Of a DNA stretch of 64,000 bases, positions 9,809-20,127 are shown one piece after another. The position numbers and the translations under genes were made by a program. How positions within the stretch are numbered: position 1 is the first letter of the stretch; each line of letters begins with the position of its first letter. Under the pieces are notes generated by a model. That model did no database searches and was not told the origin of the DNA. It worked only from the letters and a program-made list of their open reading frames with translations. Origin of the DNA: an uncultured Clostridium sp. (GTDB lineage: Bacteria > Bacillota_I > Bacilli_A > Acholeplasmatales > Anaeroplasmataceae); contig CAMNHY010000001.1 in the NCBI GenBank assembly GCA_946540005.1, positions 62,001 through 126,000 on the forward strand, written 5' to 3'.

Positions 9809-12800
9809 ATGAAAAAAAGAAAATTATTATTAGTATTATCTTCTCTAGCAGCTACTGGTGCCATTGCTGCAACAACAATTAACTTTTCAAGAGCTGATTC
9901 AGGAATTACTTCATCAATTCCTGAGTCAAACGAATTAGATGCAAAAGTCGATTTATATGACAACAAAGTTGCAGATACTATTTATGCTGATCCTAGTGTT
10001 GAAGTTGAATATGATTTTACAAAAGAAATAGAAGGAGAAGATCAAGATACTCCTAAGCATAAAGGTACTAAAGAAGACCCAATGGATATCTATACTGCAT
10101 TCCATAATATTGGTGCAGGAGATACAATCATCTTAAAGAATGGTACTTATAAGATGAAAGAGCGTATCACACTTCCACAAAGTGGTAACGCAAAGAGAAT
10201 GATTACTGTATTACCTGAAACTAAAGGTGAGGTTCATTTTGATTTTTCTGAACAAGAATTTGGTGTTCGTGGTATTCAATTAAATGGTAATTATTGGCAT
10301 TGGTACGGAATTGATATTTATGGTTCTGGTGACAATGGTATGTATATTGGTGGTAGCAACAATAAGATTGAAAGTTGCTTATTCCACGAAAACTCAGATA
10401 CAGGTTTACAATTAGGTCGTTCATCTGGTTCATTATCACTTGTTTCAGAATGGCCAAGCAATAACTTAATTTTAAACTGTACATCATACAATAACTATGA
10501 CAAAGAGACTTTAGGTGAAAATGCTGATGGTTTCGCTGCTAAGTTAACTGTTGGCGATGGTAATGTATTCGATGGTTGTATTGCATATAGAAACTCAGAT
10601 GATGGTTGGGATATGTATGCTAAACCAGATTCAGGTAATATCGGTACTATCACATTATTAAACTGTGTAGCATTTGAAAATGGTTGGGTTTTAAATAAAA
10701 CTAAATCATATACAAAAGATGCAAATGGTGAATATATTGATTCATATATGAGCCAAAATGGTGATGGTAATGGATTTAAATTAGGTGGTTCTGCAATGAC
10801 TGGTGATATGGTTCTTAAGAACTGTATGGCATTCAATAACCGTATGGGTGGTTTTGCAGATAACTCAAACCCAGGTGTATTATCACTTTATAACTGTACA
10901 TCATTTAATAACTCAGTTTATATGTCAATGACATCAAAGAAGACTGGTCTTATTGATGAAACTGGTGATACAGGTGTATTTAAAGCTAATGATGGAGAAT
11001 CTGAAAACTTTGCAATGGCAAGAACAGAAGCTTCATATAACACATTCTATGGTTGTCTATCATATATTTCTAATATGACTGATGAAACAGTTGCATATGG
11101 TAATTATGATGAATATAGAGGTGCAGCTAGTTATTCAATATTTGCTACAGGTAAAGATCAATATACACAAATCACTACACCTATTGATGCTTCAAGCTAT
11201 GAATCTAGCAAGAAGGGTAGCAAGTATAACGGTACAATTAATGATTCAACATTCAAAGCTGTAAGCCTTGGTGTTGAAATGAATGGTAATACTGAAATTG
11301 ATTCATTATATAGAAATGAAGATGGTTCAGTTAATATGCATGATATGCTTGCATTAAATGATCAAGCATTATTAACATTCTGCTCAGGTAAATCTATTGG
11401 TTGTACATTAAATAAGACTAAGATGGAAGATTATGAACACGTTGATTGGAAAGATCTAACAGGTGTTTCAACTTCTAAGGATTATACTTATGCATTAAGA
11501 GGTTTAGAAGCCTTAACAGTTGCATGCAATGAAGATTATGTATTCCAAGATGTAAACTTAATCACAAAGATTAATGGTTTAGCTGTATCTTGGTATTCAT
11601 CAAATGAAGATGTATTATCAATTGGTTATTATACAGTTGAATCTGTATCTAATCGTGATTACTTAATAGGTAATGTTAAGAGAAGTAGAGAAAAAGATGA
11701 AGTTGTTGATTTAGTTGCAACTGTATCTAGTGGCTCTGTTACTTTAAGCAAAACATTTAGATTAACAATTAAGAAAGAAGTTGCTGGTGTTGGTAGTGTT
11801 ACAGGATTTGAACCAAAGTATATTGTTTCACAATATTCAGTTTGGAATAATCCTGAAATCGTAGTAACTGACAAGGCATCTTATAGTGGTAATGCATTAA
11901 CTATTGATAAAGATTATAAGCTTGAATTAAGCTATGAATATGCTGTAAATACTTCATCAAAGTTCTATGAAGTAGATGGTATATATACAACAGTTCCTGG
12001 TGTTTATAAAGTAAACTATGTAGTTGATTCATTACTAGGTGATGGTTATGAATTAAGTGGTAGCTATTTAGTTTATGTATTAAGCGAAACAGCTTCAATT
12101 GACTTATCACAAAATCTAAATCTAGCAATGCAATATGCAATTAACCAAACAGATGGTTATGATTACATGGTTAATGCTTCTCGTGATGGTGTTAAGGTAA
12201 GTGCTGTATTCAATGCTACATACGGATATATGTATATTGCTACATCAAAAGATCAAGCAGAAATGTCAGTGGCAGATGTAGTAGCAAATGGTACTAAAGT
12301 AGAAATCAATGATGAATATGCTGAAGGATTTGCACCAAATGAAAATACAGATGGTTACTATGTACACGTTGTTGTTGCAAATAGAACAGATATTAAGTCA
12401 AAGCAATTATTCTCTAAGGTATATACAACTACAATTGAAACTAAAGACGTTACTAATGAAGAAGATTTCTATAAATTAGCTACAGGTAGTGGCGAAGTAT
12501 TAGCTAATACAATTTATAAGTTAACTGCTGATCTTGATTTCACAGGATTTACTAAAGATTGGACTACAAACACAAGTGGATTTGCAGGTCTATTAAATGG
12601 TTGTGGCCATACTGTTAAGAATGTTGAAATATCAAATGAAGCAGCTAATAAGGGATCTAATATGTTCTATAAGCTTTCAAATGGTACTATTATGAATATT
12701 AAGTTCGAAAACATTACTATTTTATCAACTAACCCAAATGATTCTTGTACAGGTCTTATTGGTCAAATGAATGGTGGTTATATCCATAATGTTTCATTAA

Positions 12801-13513
12801 AGAATATGAAAGTTGGTTCAAACTCAGCATCAATTGGTGCATTAGTTGGTCAAATAACTGGTCAAGATAACTATATTACTAACGTTTCATTAATTAACCC
12901 AATGGAAAAAGAAATGATCTATGGTACAAAGTACATTGGTGGTTTAGTTGGTAACATGCAAAAGGCAACAGATCAAAATAAGGTTACATTAACTATGACA
13001 AACTGCATGGTTAATGCTTATATCGGTAACCATGCTGACCAAGGATATATTGGTGGTATTGTAGGTAGAAATAAGAATGAATTTGAATCTTATTCATTAT
13101 CTATGGATCATTGCTATTTCTCAGGAGTAGTTGACACATATTATACTTACTCAGGTGGTATTGTAGGTTCAATTGACTCATCAGCAGGTCATGTAAGATT
13201 AATGTATAATGTATCAGATGCATTATTAATTTTAAAAGATACAACTCTTGATCCATTATCAACTGATATTGGTCAAAAGAATAATTCTCCAATTGTTGGT
13301 CGTTTCACATACGTAATTGATTTATGTCAATGTGGTGGTAACTTCGGTCCTTATAATGATTATCATCCTGAAATTGGAACAGATGCTTCTGACTTTAAAG
13401 AAAACATCGCGGATAGTCAATTCTGGACACGTATTGGATTCACTAAAGAAAACGGTTGGACATTTGTAGAAGACTCTCCTTACTGTTTATTAGAAAACTC
13501 TATTGAAAAATAA
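9809..13513 (+). CDS. secreted pectate lyase, family PL9
   Basis: Cleaves polygalacturonate by calcium-dependent beta-elimination. A Sec signal peptide without lipobox (cut near residue 28) is followed by a right-handed beta-helix at ~75-420. The PL9 signature is intact: Asp240 (NADGF), Asp264, Asp265 and Asp268 (DDGWD) match the calcium site of Pel9A with the same 24-residue spacing, and Lys324 (GFKLGG) fits the catalytic base. The rest (to residue 1234) holds an Ig-like segment near 585-650 and a second GLUG-like beta-helix at ~890-1150, resembling one in the upstream methylesterase. AAAGGAG precedes the ATG by a short gap. Last gene of the pectin operon, ended by a strong terminator. The lack of a visible anchor suggests it is released or held non-covalently. 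Confidence 0.93.
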   Translation: MKKRKLLLVLSSLAATGAIAATTINFSRADSGITSSIPESNELDAKVDLYDNKVADTIYADPSVEVEYDFTKEIEGEDQDTPKHKGTKEDPMDIYTAFHNIGAGDTIILKNGTYKMKERITLPQSGNAKRMITVLPETKGEVHFDFSEQEFGVRGIQLNGNYWHWYGIDIYGSGDNGMYIGGSNNKIESCLFHENSDTGLQLGRSSGSLSLVSEWPSNNLILNCTSYNNYDKETLGENADGFAAKLTVGDGNVFDGCIAYRNSDDGWDMYAKPDSGNIGTITLLNCVAFENGWVLNKTKSYTKDANGEYIDSYMSQNGDGNGFKLGGSAMTGDMVLKNCMAFNNRMGGFADNSNPGVLSLYNCTSFNNSVYMSMTSKKTGLIDETGDTGVFKANDGESENFAMARTEASYNTFYGCLSYISNMTDETVAYGNYDEYRGAASYSIFATGKDQYTQITTPIDASSYESSKKGSKYNGTINDSTFKAVSLGVEMNGNTEIDSLYRNEDGSVNMHDMLALNDQALLTFCSGKSIGCTLNKTKMEDYEHVDWKDLTGVSTSKDYTYALRGLEALTVACNEDYVFQDVNLITKINGLAVSWYSSNEDVLSIGYYTVESVSNRDYLIGNVKRSREKDEVVDLVATVSSGSVTLSKTFRLTIKKEVAGVGSVTGFEPKYIVSQYSVWNNPEIVVTDKASYSGNALTIDKDYKLELSYEYAVNTSSKFYEVDGIYTTVPGVYKVNYVVDSLLGDGYELSGSYLVYVLSETASIDLSQNLNLAMQYAINQTDGYDYMVNASRDGVKVSAVFNATYGYMYIATSKDQAEMSVADVVANGTKVEINDEYAEGFAPNENTDGYYVHVVVANRTDIKSKQLFSKVYTTTIETKDVTNEEDFYKLATGSGEVLANTIYKLTADLDFTGFTKDWTTNTSGFAGLLNGCGHTVKNVEISNEAANKGSNMFYKLSNGTIMNIKFENITILSTNPNDSCTGLIGQMNGGYIHNVSLKNMKVGSNSASIGALVGQITGQDNYITNVSLINPMEKEMIYGTKYIGGLVGNMQKATDQNKVTLTMTNCMVNAYIGNHADQGYIGGIVGRNKNEFESYSLSMDHCYFSGVVDTYYTYSGGIVGSIDSSAGHVRLMYNVSDALLILKDTTLDPLSTDIGQKNNSPIVGRFTYVIDLCQCGGNFGPYNDYHPEIGTDASDFKENIADSQFWTRIGFTKENGWTFVEDSPYCLLENSIEK

Positions 13514-13520
13514 ATTATTT

Positions 13521-13547
13521 GAAGGTGCACATGCACCTTCTTTTTTT
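13521..13547 (+). terminator. intrinsic terminator of the pectin operon
   Basis: A 9-bp perfect stem (GAAGGTGCA at 13521-13529 with its complement at 13532-13540) followed by seven Ts. Confidence 0.93.
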
Positions 13548-13604
13548 ATTTTTAAAATTTCAATAATAATGTTAGAATATATATAGAAGTTTGGAGTTAA
13601 TGAT

Positions 13605-14201
13605 ATGTGGAATAAAAATTTAAATGAACTTGAACAATATGTAGGAACTAAAACGCTATTACATGTAAGTGTTGATGAAATAAGATTATATGAAGACTTA
13701 TTTATTTCATGCGAACATATATATTCTAAAGTTAATGGAGAAGATGCTATCTCTAAAGTTATTAGAAGACAAGCATATAATATTATTAGAGCGGTATATA
13801 ATACACTTGAGGATGATATAAAAAATTTATATGCTAATCTTGAGGATGGATATAGACCTCAATATGCAACATTTGTAAAGCCTGAACATAGTGATTATAA
13901 GATTATTGAATTTAGTGATTATAAATTACCAATAATCGATGAAATTAAGAAATTAATTAATGAAAATAAGACTTTTGAAATTATTTCAAAAACTGATTTT
14001 CAAGGAACTAAAGTTAAGAAAATATTAGAATTTATTGGATTAAAGGGAAAGAATGAATTTGAAACAAAATATCCTTCTTTTATTATTAATAAAGATGGAT
14101 ATTATGATAAGTTTGTAGAAGACTTAGGAGAAAAAATAGATTTATCTATAAGCTATAATGGCTTAGAAGATATTAGTTTTGACAATTATCATAAGAGGTA
14201 A
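13605..14201 (+). CDS. hypothetical protein (198 residues)
   Basis: I do not recognise this protein. It is a soluble, charged polypeptide without signal peptide or membrane segment; the N-terminal half looks helical and the C-terminal half mixed. Coding character is supported by a GGAG site about ten bases before the ATG, base use like its neighbours, and overlap-style spacing with the MATE gene, whose start follows the stop by one base. It is probably co-transcribed with that transporter after the pectin-operon terminator. No conserved catalytic motif stands out, so I assign no function. Confidence 0.7.
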   Translation: MWNKNLNELEQYVGTKTLLHVSVDEIRLYEDLFISCEHIYSKVNGEDAISKVIRRQAYNIIRAVYNTLEDDIKNLYANLEDGYRPQYATFVKPEHSDYKIIEFSDYKLPIIDEIKKLINENKTFEIISKTDFQGTKVKKILEFIGLKGKNEFETKYPSFIINKDGYYDKFVEDLGEKIDLSISYNGLEDISFDNYHKR

Positions 14202-14202
14202 T

Positions 14203-15507
14203 ATGGAAAATTTATCAAGAAAATTTAGACAATTTATAATACCATCAATGATATCAAGTGTTATACTTGGTACATTTTCAATCATTGATGGTATGTTTAT
14301 TGGTAATAGAATAGGAGATATAGGACTTGCCGCAATTAACTTTGCATATCCTGTTACAGCATTTATCCAAAGTGTAGGATTTGGTTTAGGTACTGCAGGA
14401 GCAATTATGATGAGTATTGCGCTTGGAAAAGGAGAAGATGAGAAAAAATATATAAGTAATTCTTATATAGCATTTTTCGTCTCAATCCTTATTATGATTC
14501 CTCTTTTTTTAATATTAAACCCAATATTATTGTCTTTATTTGGCGCAAGCGGTGAAACTAAAGAAGAAGCTTTAACATACTTAAACACTATAGTATATTC
14601 AACCGCATTCCATGTATTAGCTCAAGGATTAGTTCCTATTGTAAGAAATAAAGGCTACAACAAAATAGTAATGTATGCGATTATATCAGGCCTTGTTGTA
14701 AATTTATTTTTAGATTGGTTATTTATATACCCTCTAAATTTATCATTATTTGGTGCAGCACTTGCGACAAATATTGCACAAGTTACTACAACAATAATCT
14801 GTGTAATTGCGTTATTCTTAAAACCATTTAGAATTAAGTTTAATTTTGATTTTAAAATATGCATAAGAATATTAAGATATAGTTTTTCTCCATTTGGAGT
14901 AAGTTTTGCAACAAACATAGTGCTAATATTAATAAATAAAGCTTGTTCAATATATGCTAATGATAAAGCTGTTGCAGCTTATACTGCAACTGCATATATT
15001 ACATTTATTGTACAAAGATTAATTCAAGGTGTAGGCGATGGTGTACAACCTTTATTAAGCTATGCAAAAGGAGAAAATAATACTAATTCACTTAGATATT
15101 ATCTAAAAAAGAGTTTAATAATAGGTATTATTATTTCAATAATTTCTACACTTGCTTCTATAATATTAAATAAATATTTAGGTAAGATATTTGGTTTATC
15201 TGATGGTGCATTATTATATTTTAAAGATGCAATAATAATATTTGCAATATCTTTTATTGGTCAAGCCATAACTCGTATTTCAATGAGTTATTTTTATAGT
15301 CAAGAAAATGATTTATATTCATTAATAATTGTTTACGGAGAACCATTATTAGTTTTACTTACATGTTTCTGGTTACCAAATATATTTGGTATAAATGGTA
15401 TTTGGTTAAGTATACCAATTACTCATTACATATTAAGTATAATTTCAGTAATTTTAATAATTAAAGATAAAAAGAAGAATAAATTAAATATAAACTTTAA
15501 TGCATAA
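14203..15507 (+). CDS. MATE family multidrug/cation antiporter
   Basis: A 434-residue integral membrane protein with about 12 hydrophobic segments in two similar halves, the MATE layout. The N-terminus (RKFRQFIIPSMISSVILGTF, then IDGMFIGNRIGDIGLAAINFAYP) is typical of the family, as is the central Leu/Ile-rich symmetry. These proteins export drugs or metabolites in exchange for Na+ or H+. I take the ATG at 14203, preceded by AAGAGGT, rather than the in-frame ATG at 14179 that overlaps the upstream gene. Substrate unknown; next to a hypothetical gene upstream and the YfhO cluster downstream. Confidence 0.9.
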   Translation: MENLSRKFRQFIIPSMISSVILGTFSIIDGMFIGNRIGDIGLAAINFAYPVTAFIQSVGFGLGTAGAIMMSIALGKGEDEKKYISNSYIAFFVSILIMIPLFLILNPILLSLFGASGETKEEALTYLNTIVYSTAFHVLAQGLVPIVRNKGYNKIVMYAIISGLVVNLFLDWLFIYPLNLSLFGAALATNIAQVTTTIICVIALFLKPFRIKFNFDFKICIRILRYSFSPFGVSFATNIVLILINKACSIYANDKAVAAYTATAYITFIVQRLIQGVGDGVQPLLSYAKGENNTNSLRYYLKKSLIIGIIISIISTLASIILNKYLGKIFGLSDGALLYFKDAIIIFAISFIGQAITRISMSYFYSQENDLYSLIIVYGEPLLVLLTCFWLPNIFGINGIWLSIPITHYILSIISVILIIKDKKKNKLNINFNA

Positions 15508-15564
15508 AAATTATAAATACTATATAATATAAATAGAGTTTATAAGAAAAGAGAAGGAATTGTT

Positions 15565-18500
15565 ATGGCTAAGAAGAGAGATAATTGGTTTAATTATCAA
15601 TTCAATAAGACAAAAGAATATATTAAAGATGCAAAAAAAGATTATAAAAAGGGATTTAATATATTAATTATTATTTCTATAGTAATGGTTTTTTTAATAT
15701 GCGTTTATCCATTCTATATGGGAACTTTTTATAACTGCAATAGTGATGATATAGTTCAATATTATCCATTTGTTGCTGGTTTCTTTGAAAGGATAAAAAC
15801 GAATACATTATCAATTTATGATACAACATTATTTGGTGGTGCATCATTTTTTGCATCCACATATTATATTCCAATTGATATATTCTTATTAATAGCTTTC
15901 ATATTAAGCTTTATTATGTCAATTGAAAGAGCTTATTTTATTTCTATATTATTAAAGATAATATGTGGCGGATATTTAATGTATTATGTCTTGGCACGAA
16001 AAAAAATTAAGCCATATGCAGCTATCTTAATATCATTAGCTTATATCGCAACAGGATTATTACAATCTTATATTATTTTTCCTGTATATTTAGGCATAAA
16101 TGTATATGTGCCAATCGCAATGATTTTAGTCTCATATTTCTTTGATGAAAATAAAAAATATTATGCATATTATTTAATACCTGTTTTTGTTGTAGTACTA
16201 GTAGTATTTGATTTTTACTGTGCATATATGATTTTAGCCTTTATGTCATTCTATTTTTTAATGGAATCACATCTATTATCTAAATCAAATTTATTCTTTA
16301 TAAAAAAGAAATTTTGGTCTAATTTCCTAACATTCTTTTCATTTGTAATTCTTGGTGTATTGTTATCTGTTGCATTCTTATTACCAAGTGCATTCTATAT
16401 TTTAAATGAATCTAGTAGATCAGGAAGTACACCAGATTATTTTTGGTATTATTCAACTGATTGTATAACCAAATCAGGAATATCTTGGAAACATTATTTT
16501 ACACAATTAATTAATTTCTATATTCCAAATAATCCAGCTAGATTATGTTTAGTTCCTGCAGGAGCCTATGTTAGAGAACATGCATCACTTTATATGACAT
16601 GTGGTGTACTTATTTATTTAGTTAAGTTCTTGTTTATGAGAGGCAAAGAAAATAACCAAATGAAATTTTGGGTATTATTCTTTAATCTAATTTATTTAAT
16701 ACCACTCGCTGCCATGATTTTTACATTTACTAAACAAGGATATTTAAGATGGTTCTTTATACCATACACATTTAATATGCTTGCAAGTGCTAAAGCTATG
16801 AGTGATACTGATTTTAAATTAAGTGAATCAAAAATTAGTAATGTATTTGCTATATTATCAATTGTATTAGGATTAGCTTTAGTATTATTTACATATATTT
16901 CTAACACAACTTTATTCATACATTATTCAAAAGGAGAAGAAGGTGAATATTTCTTTGAAGGTATATTAATACCATCAATTGTCTTCTTATCAATTTATTT
17001 AATAATATTATTAATACCATTTATATCTAGATATTTTAAAAAGAATTTAGATTTATTATATAAATCAATTCCTTGTTTAATTTTAGCTGAATTAATATTT
17101 TCAATTGTAGTTGTAGTAATATCTTTAGGTTCAACAGCTTATAGTTATGAATATAAGACATCAAATTCACAAATTAAATATTTAAGAAATAATAGTGACT
17201 ATAATTTTAGTGATGGATATAGAATTAATTTATATACAGATCAAAAATGTATCGCTAATAATAATACAATGTTCCTTGGTGTAAATTGTACTAACTTCTT
17301 CCAATCATTTTATAATACACAATTAGATACATATATGAAAGATATTAATATGGTTTCTAATTTAGGTTGGTCAAGAAGATCGATGTATGGTTATTCTTTA
17401 TTAAATGCTCCTATGTATAATAATAAGTACGTAATCACAAATGATTATGTACTAACAACAAATTTTACAGGACAAAAAGAAGCTGTTAGACCTGTAGTAT
17501 TACCTGAGAAATATTATAAGAAATATGGTACAGCTAATAGAGCTAATTATTATGGATTAACTAGCTTACCTCAATTTATCGTGTATGATTCAGTAATGTA
17601 TAATAATCAATCATCTATTGCAAATCAAACAACATTCCATAATGATTTATCATTATTAAATCATGGTTATGTAAAAGTTCCTAATCAAATATTTATGAGT
17701 AAATCTAAACTAAGCGTAGACGAATTAATGAATGATTATGATAATTACTATAGTGAATTATCTAAAAAAGAAGATAAAGAAGCTTTAGCAAATATTAAAT
17801 TATTATATGATAACGGTATTAAGTTTGTTACTAAACAAGAATCATATGATGAGATTAATAAATTAAAAAATATATCATTTAAGGAATTAAGATTATCTGG
17901 TGGTAAGATTGATGCTGTAAGCTTATATTTTAAATATGATCTAACACAATATTCTGATTTATCAGTCTTTACAGATTATGATGCAGTATATGCATATCCA
18001 TATGATTCAGATATTCCATCAACTGATCCATGGCCTAGCAGATATTTGATGTATCTAGGTACTGATGAAAAAGATCAAAATGATAATTATCAATTATATC
18101 CATTCCATTATAATGTAGGTTATGTTTCTGAAATGCTAAATCTTGCAGGAAATGAAAGAATTACTCCAACAAGATTTTATATGAAGGCTAATGGTAGATT
18201 AGATTCAAGTTATGTTAGATTATTTGGATTCAATTATGATATATATGATGATTTTATTGAATCACAAAATGAGTATACAAACAGATATTTTAAAATTAAT
18301 GGTAATGAAATTACATTAAAGTTTAAAAATGATGGAGATTCTAAAGTCATTAAAACTTCATACGCATATAGTAAAGATTGGCATATAAGAAACAATGATA
18401 AAGATTATAATATTGTTAATCTTGGTGGTTTCTTAGGAATTGTAGTGCCAAAGAATATTGAAAATGTTAATCTAGATCTTATATATTCACCACAAGGCCT

Positions 18501-18633
18501 AACTAATGGTTTATATATTTCTCAAATTGGTAGTATAATATATTTAAGTATCACTTCTGTTATTTTATTATTTGAAATTAAGAAAAAAATTAAAGGAAAA
18601 GATGGTGTGGATTTATGCAAAATATATCATTAA
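15565..18633 (+). CDS. YfhO-like multi-membrane glycosyltransferase (GT-C type)
   Basis: A 1022-residue membrane protein with about a dozen hydrophobic segments, mostly in the first ~520 residues, then a large extracytoplasmic domain and a final helix near the C-terminus. The early segment YNCNSDDIVQYYPFVAGFFE carries the acidic DD expected in the first external loop of GT-C enzymes, and the whole resembles YfhO of Bacilli. YfhO-type proteins move a sugar from undecaprenyl phosphate onto teichoic acid outside the cell. It overlaps the next gene, a DPM1/CsbB-like GT2, by 19 bases, and a GtrA flippase follows, so the three form one pathway. Acceptor is unknown; lipoteichoic acid or a surface protein is inference. 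Confidence 0.82.
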   Translation: MAKKRDNWFNYQFNKTKEYIKDAKKDYKKGFNILIIISIVMVFLICVYPFYMGTFYNCNSDDIVQYYPFVAGFFERIKTNTLSIYDTTLFGGASFFASTYYIPIDIFLLIAFILSFIMSIERAYFISILLKIICGGYLMYYVLARKKIKPYAAILISLAYIATGLLQSYIIFPVYLGINVYVPIAMILVSYFFDENKKYYAYYLIPVFVVVLVVFDFYCAYMILAFMSFYFLMESHLLSKSNLFFIKKKFWSNFLTFFSFVILGVLLSVAFLLPSAFYILNESSRSGSTPDYFWYYSTDCITKSGISWKHYFTQLINFYIPNNPARLCLVPAGAYVREHASLYMTCGVLIYLVKFLFMRGKENNQMKFWVLFFNLIYLIPLAAMIFTFTKQGYLRWFFIPYTFNMLASAKAMSDTDFKLSESKISNVFAILSIVLGLALVLFTYISNTTLFIHYSKGEEGEYFFEGILIPSIVFLSIYLIILLIPFISRYFKKNLDLLYKSIPCLILAELIFSIVVVVISLGSTAYSYEYKTSNSQIKYLRNNSDYNFSDGYRINLYTDQKCIANNNTMFLGVNCTNFFQSFYNTQLDTYMKDINMVSNLGWSRRSMYGYSLLNAPMYNNKYVITNDYVLTTNFTGQKEAVRPVVLPEKYYKKYGTANRANYYGLTSLPQFIVYDSVMYNNQSSIANQTTFHNDLSLLNHGYVKVPNQIFMSKSKLSVDELMNDYDNYYSELSKKEDKEALANIKLLYDNGIKFVTKQESYDEINKLKNISFKELRLSGGKIDAVSLYFKYDLTQYSDLSVFTDYDAVYAYPYDSDIPSTDPWPSRYLMYLGTDEKDQNDNYQLYPFHYNVGYVSEMLNLAGNERITPTRFYMKANGRLDSSYVRLFGFNYDIYDDFIESQNEYTNRYFKINGNEITLKFKNDGDSKVIKTSYAYSKDWHIRNNDKDYNIVNLGGFLGIVVPKNIENVNLDLIYSPQGLTNGLYISQIGSIIYLSITSVILLFEIKKKIKGKDGVDLCKIYH

Positions 18634-19553
18634 TTGTACCTTGTTACAATGAACATGAAACAATTGAAATATTTTATAATGAAGCTATAAAATATTTTGA
18701 TGAGGAGCATAATTTTAATATTATATTTGTAAACGATGGTTCAAAAGATAATTCTTTAGACATTATGAAAGAATTAGCTAAAAAAGATAAGAGAGTTAAA
18801 TATGTAGGATTCTCTAGAAATTTTGGTAAAGAAAGTGCTATGTATGCAGGTCTTGAAGCTGCAAAAACTCTTAATTCTGATGCGGCTATTATAATGGATG
18901 TAGATTTGCAAGATCCACCTTATCTATTACCTGAATTTTTGAAGAAGCATGATGAGGGTTATAACCTTATTTATGCAAGACAAAGAAATAGAAAAGGTGC
19001 TAAATTATTCTCTAAAATTTGTAGCCTAACTTTCTATAAAATATATTCTCATCTTACTGGTGATAAACAAATGTCAGGTGGTGCACGTGACTACTGTTTA
19101 CTTGATAGAAAGGTTATTGATGCATTCTTAAATATTAAGGACGCTAAACGTTTTACAAAAGGAATATATCATTATGTAGGATTTAAGACTACAACTATTA
19201 AATTTGATTATGAAAAAAGAGTAGCAGGAACTACTAAATGGAATTTTAGAAAATTATTAAAATACGCTTTTGTAGGTATTGATGAATTTTCAAGATTTTA
19301 TTTATATATTCCGAAAATAATTGGATTTATTTGGACTATTATTTGTGCATTAGATTTAGCTTATCAAATTAAAAGATGTGTAGAAATAAAAACTATAAAT
19401 GTATTCTCATGGAATGCGCTTAGAATTGATTTTGTCGTTATATCTTTATCAATAATTTCATTCTATATAATGAAATTATTATATGATGTACGTGATCAAT
19501 CTAGACAAAGAGCTATTTATATTTGTGAGGAAAGTAACATTGAATCAGAATAA
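18615..19553 (+). CDS. polyprenyl-phosphate glycosyltransferase, GT2 (CsbB/GtrB/DPM1-like)
   Basis: Loads a sugar from a nucleotide donor onto undecaprenyl phosphate on the cytoplasmic face. The N-terminus SLIVPCYNEHETIEIF is the GT2 opening, FVNDGSKDNS and DVDLQDPP (the metal-binding DxD region, residues ~96-103) follow, and two hydrophobic segments near residues 235-255 and 275-295 anchor it, as in CsbB. The 312-residue length fits. It overlaps the YfhO-like gene upstream by 19 bases and the GtrA gene downstream by 14, so translation is likely coupled. The sugar cannot be read from the sequence. Confidence 0.92.
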   Translation: MQNISLIVPCYNEHETIEIFYNEAIKYFDEEHNFNIIFVNDGSKDNSLDIMKELAKKDKRVKYVGFSRNFGKESAMYAGLEAAKTLNSDAAIIMDVDLQDPPYLLPEFLKKHDEGYNLIYARQRNRKGAKLFSKICSLTFYKIYSHLTGDKQMSGGARDYCLLDRKVIDAFLNIKDAKRFTKGIYHYVGFKTTTIKFDYEKRVAGTTKWNFRKLLKYAFVGIDEFSRFYLYIPKIIGFIWTIICALDLAYQIKRCVEIKTINVFSWNALRIDFVVISLSIISFYIMKLLYDVRDQSRQRAIYICEESNIESE

Positions 19554-20007
19554 AAAAGATATATTATTAGAAATATTAAGATTTTTAATAGTAGGTGGTA
19601 TAGCTACACTTGGTGATTATATTGTCTTTTATTTATTCAATATTGTTTTATTGAAACAAATTAATCCTGTAGTTAATTCTGCGATATCTACAACATTAGG
19701 TTTTATTACAGGACTTCTTATAAATTGGTTCTTATCTAAGTTTGTGTTTAAAGATGTTACAGATAATCAAATGCATTCAAAGGTTGTGTTTATTAAATAT
19801 GTTATTTTATCTCTTTTAGGATTTTTATTAACATTAATTGTAATGACTGCAACAACACCAATTCATGATAAATTGGTATTATCAGTATTTGGTTTATTTA
19901 CATTCCAATTTTGGAAATTATTCTTTAAAGTATTAATGACATTTATAGTTTTAGTTTTAAATTATTTAGGAAGAAAATTCTTTGTGTTCAAAAAAAGTTT
20001 TGAATAG
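19540..20007 (+). CDS. GtrA/GtcA family flippase-like membrane protein
   Basis: A 155-residue protein with four predicted membrane helices and the family opening EILRFLIVGGIATLGDYIVF. GtrA/GtcA proteins are thought to flip undecaprenyl-phosphate-sugars across the membrane. I choose the TTG at 19540 because GAGG at 19527-19530 sits a proper distance upstream and the family normally begins just before the first helix; an ATG at 19483 would add 19 residues with no ribosome site. It overlaps the GT2 stop by 14 bases and completes the YfhO-GT2-GtrA set. A terminator overlaps its stop codon. Confidence 0.88.
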   Translation: MNQNKKDILLEILRFLIVGGIATLGDYIVFYLFNIVLLKQINPVVNSAISTTLGFITGLLINWFLSKFVFKDVTDNQMHSKVVFIKYVILSLLGFLLTLIVMTATTPIHDKLVLSVFGLFTFQFWKLFFKVLMTFIVLVLNYLGRKFFVFKKSFE

Positions 20008-20036
20008 GTATGTTTGCTGACATACCTATTTTATTC
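20003..20036 (+). terminator. intrinsic terminator after gtrA
   Basis: AATAGGTATGT at 20003-20013 pairs perfectly with 20020-20030, followed by a T-rich stretch. The stem contains the gtrA stop codon. Confidence 0.88.
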
Positions 20037-20037
20037 T

Positions 20038-20051
20038 TTAAAGCGTTTACT
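20038..20051 (+). promoter_or_regulatory. cre-like site upstream of ptsI
   Basis: The 14-mer TTAAAGCGTTTACT differs from the cre pattern (TGAAAGCGTTTACA) only at positions 2 and 14. It lies about 45 bases upstream of a TATTAT -10 candidate at 20097-20102. Catabolite control of enzyme I is plausible but weakly supported. Confidence 0.4.
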
Positions 20052-20127
20052 TTATAAACTTTAAAAAAATTACTTTATAGAGTTTATGATTTGTGATATT
20101 ATATTTTTTGAAAAGAGGTTTTTGCAA

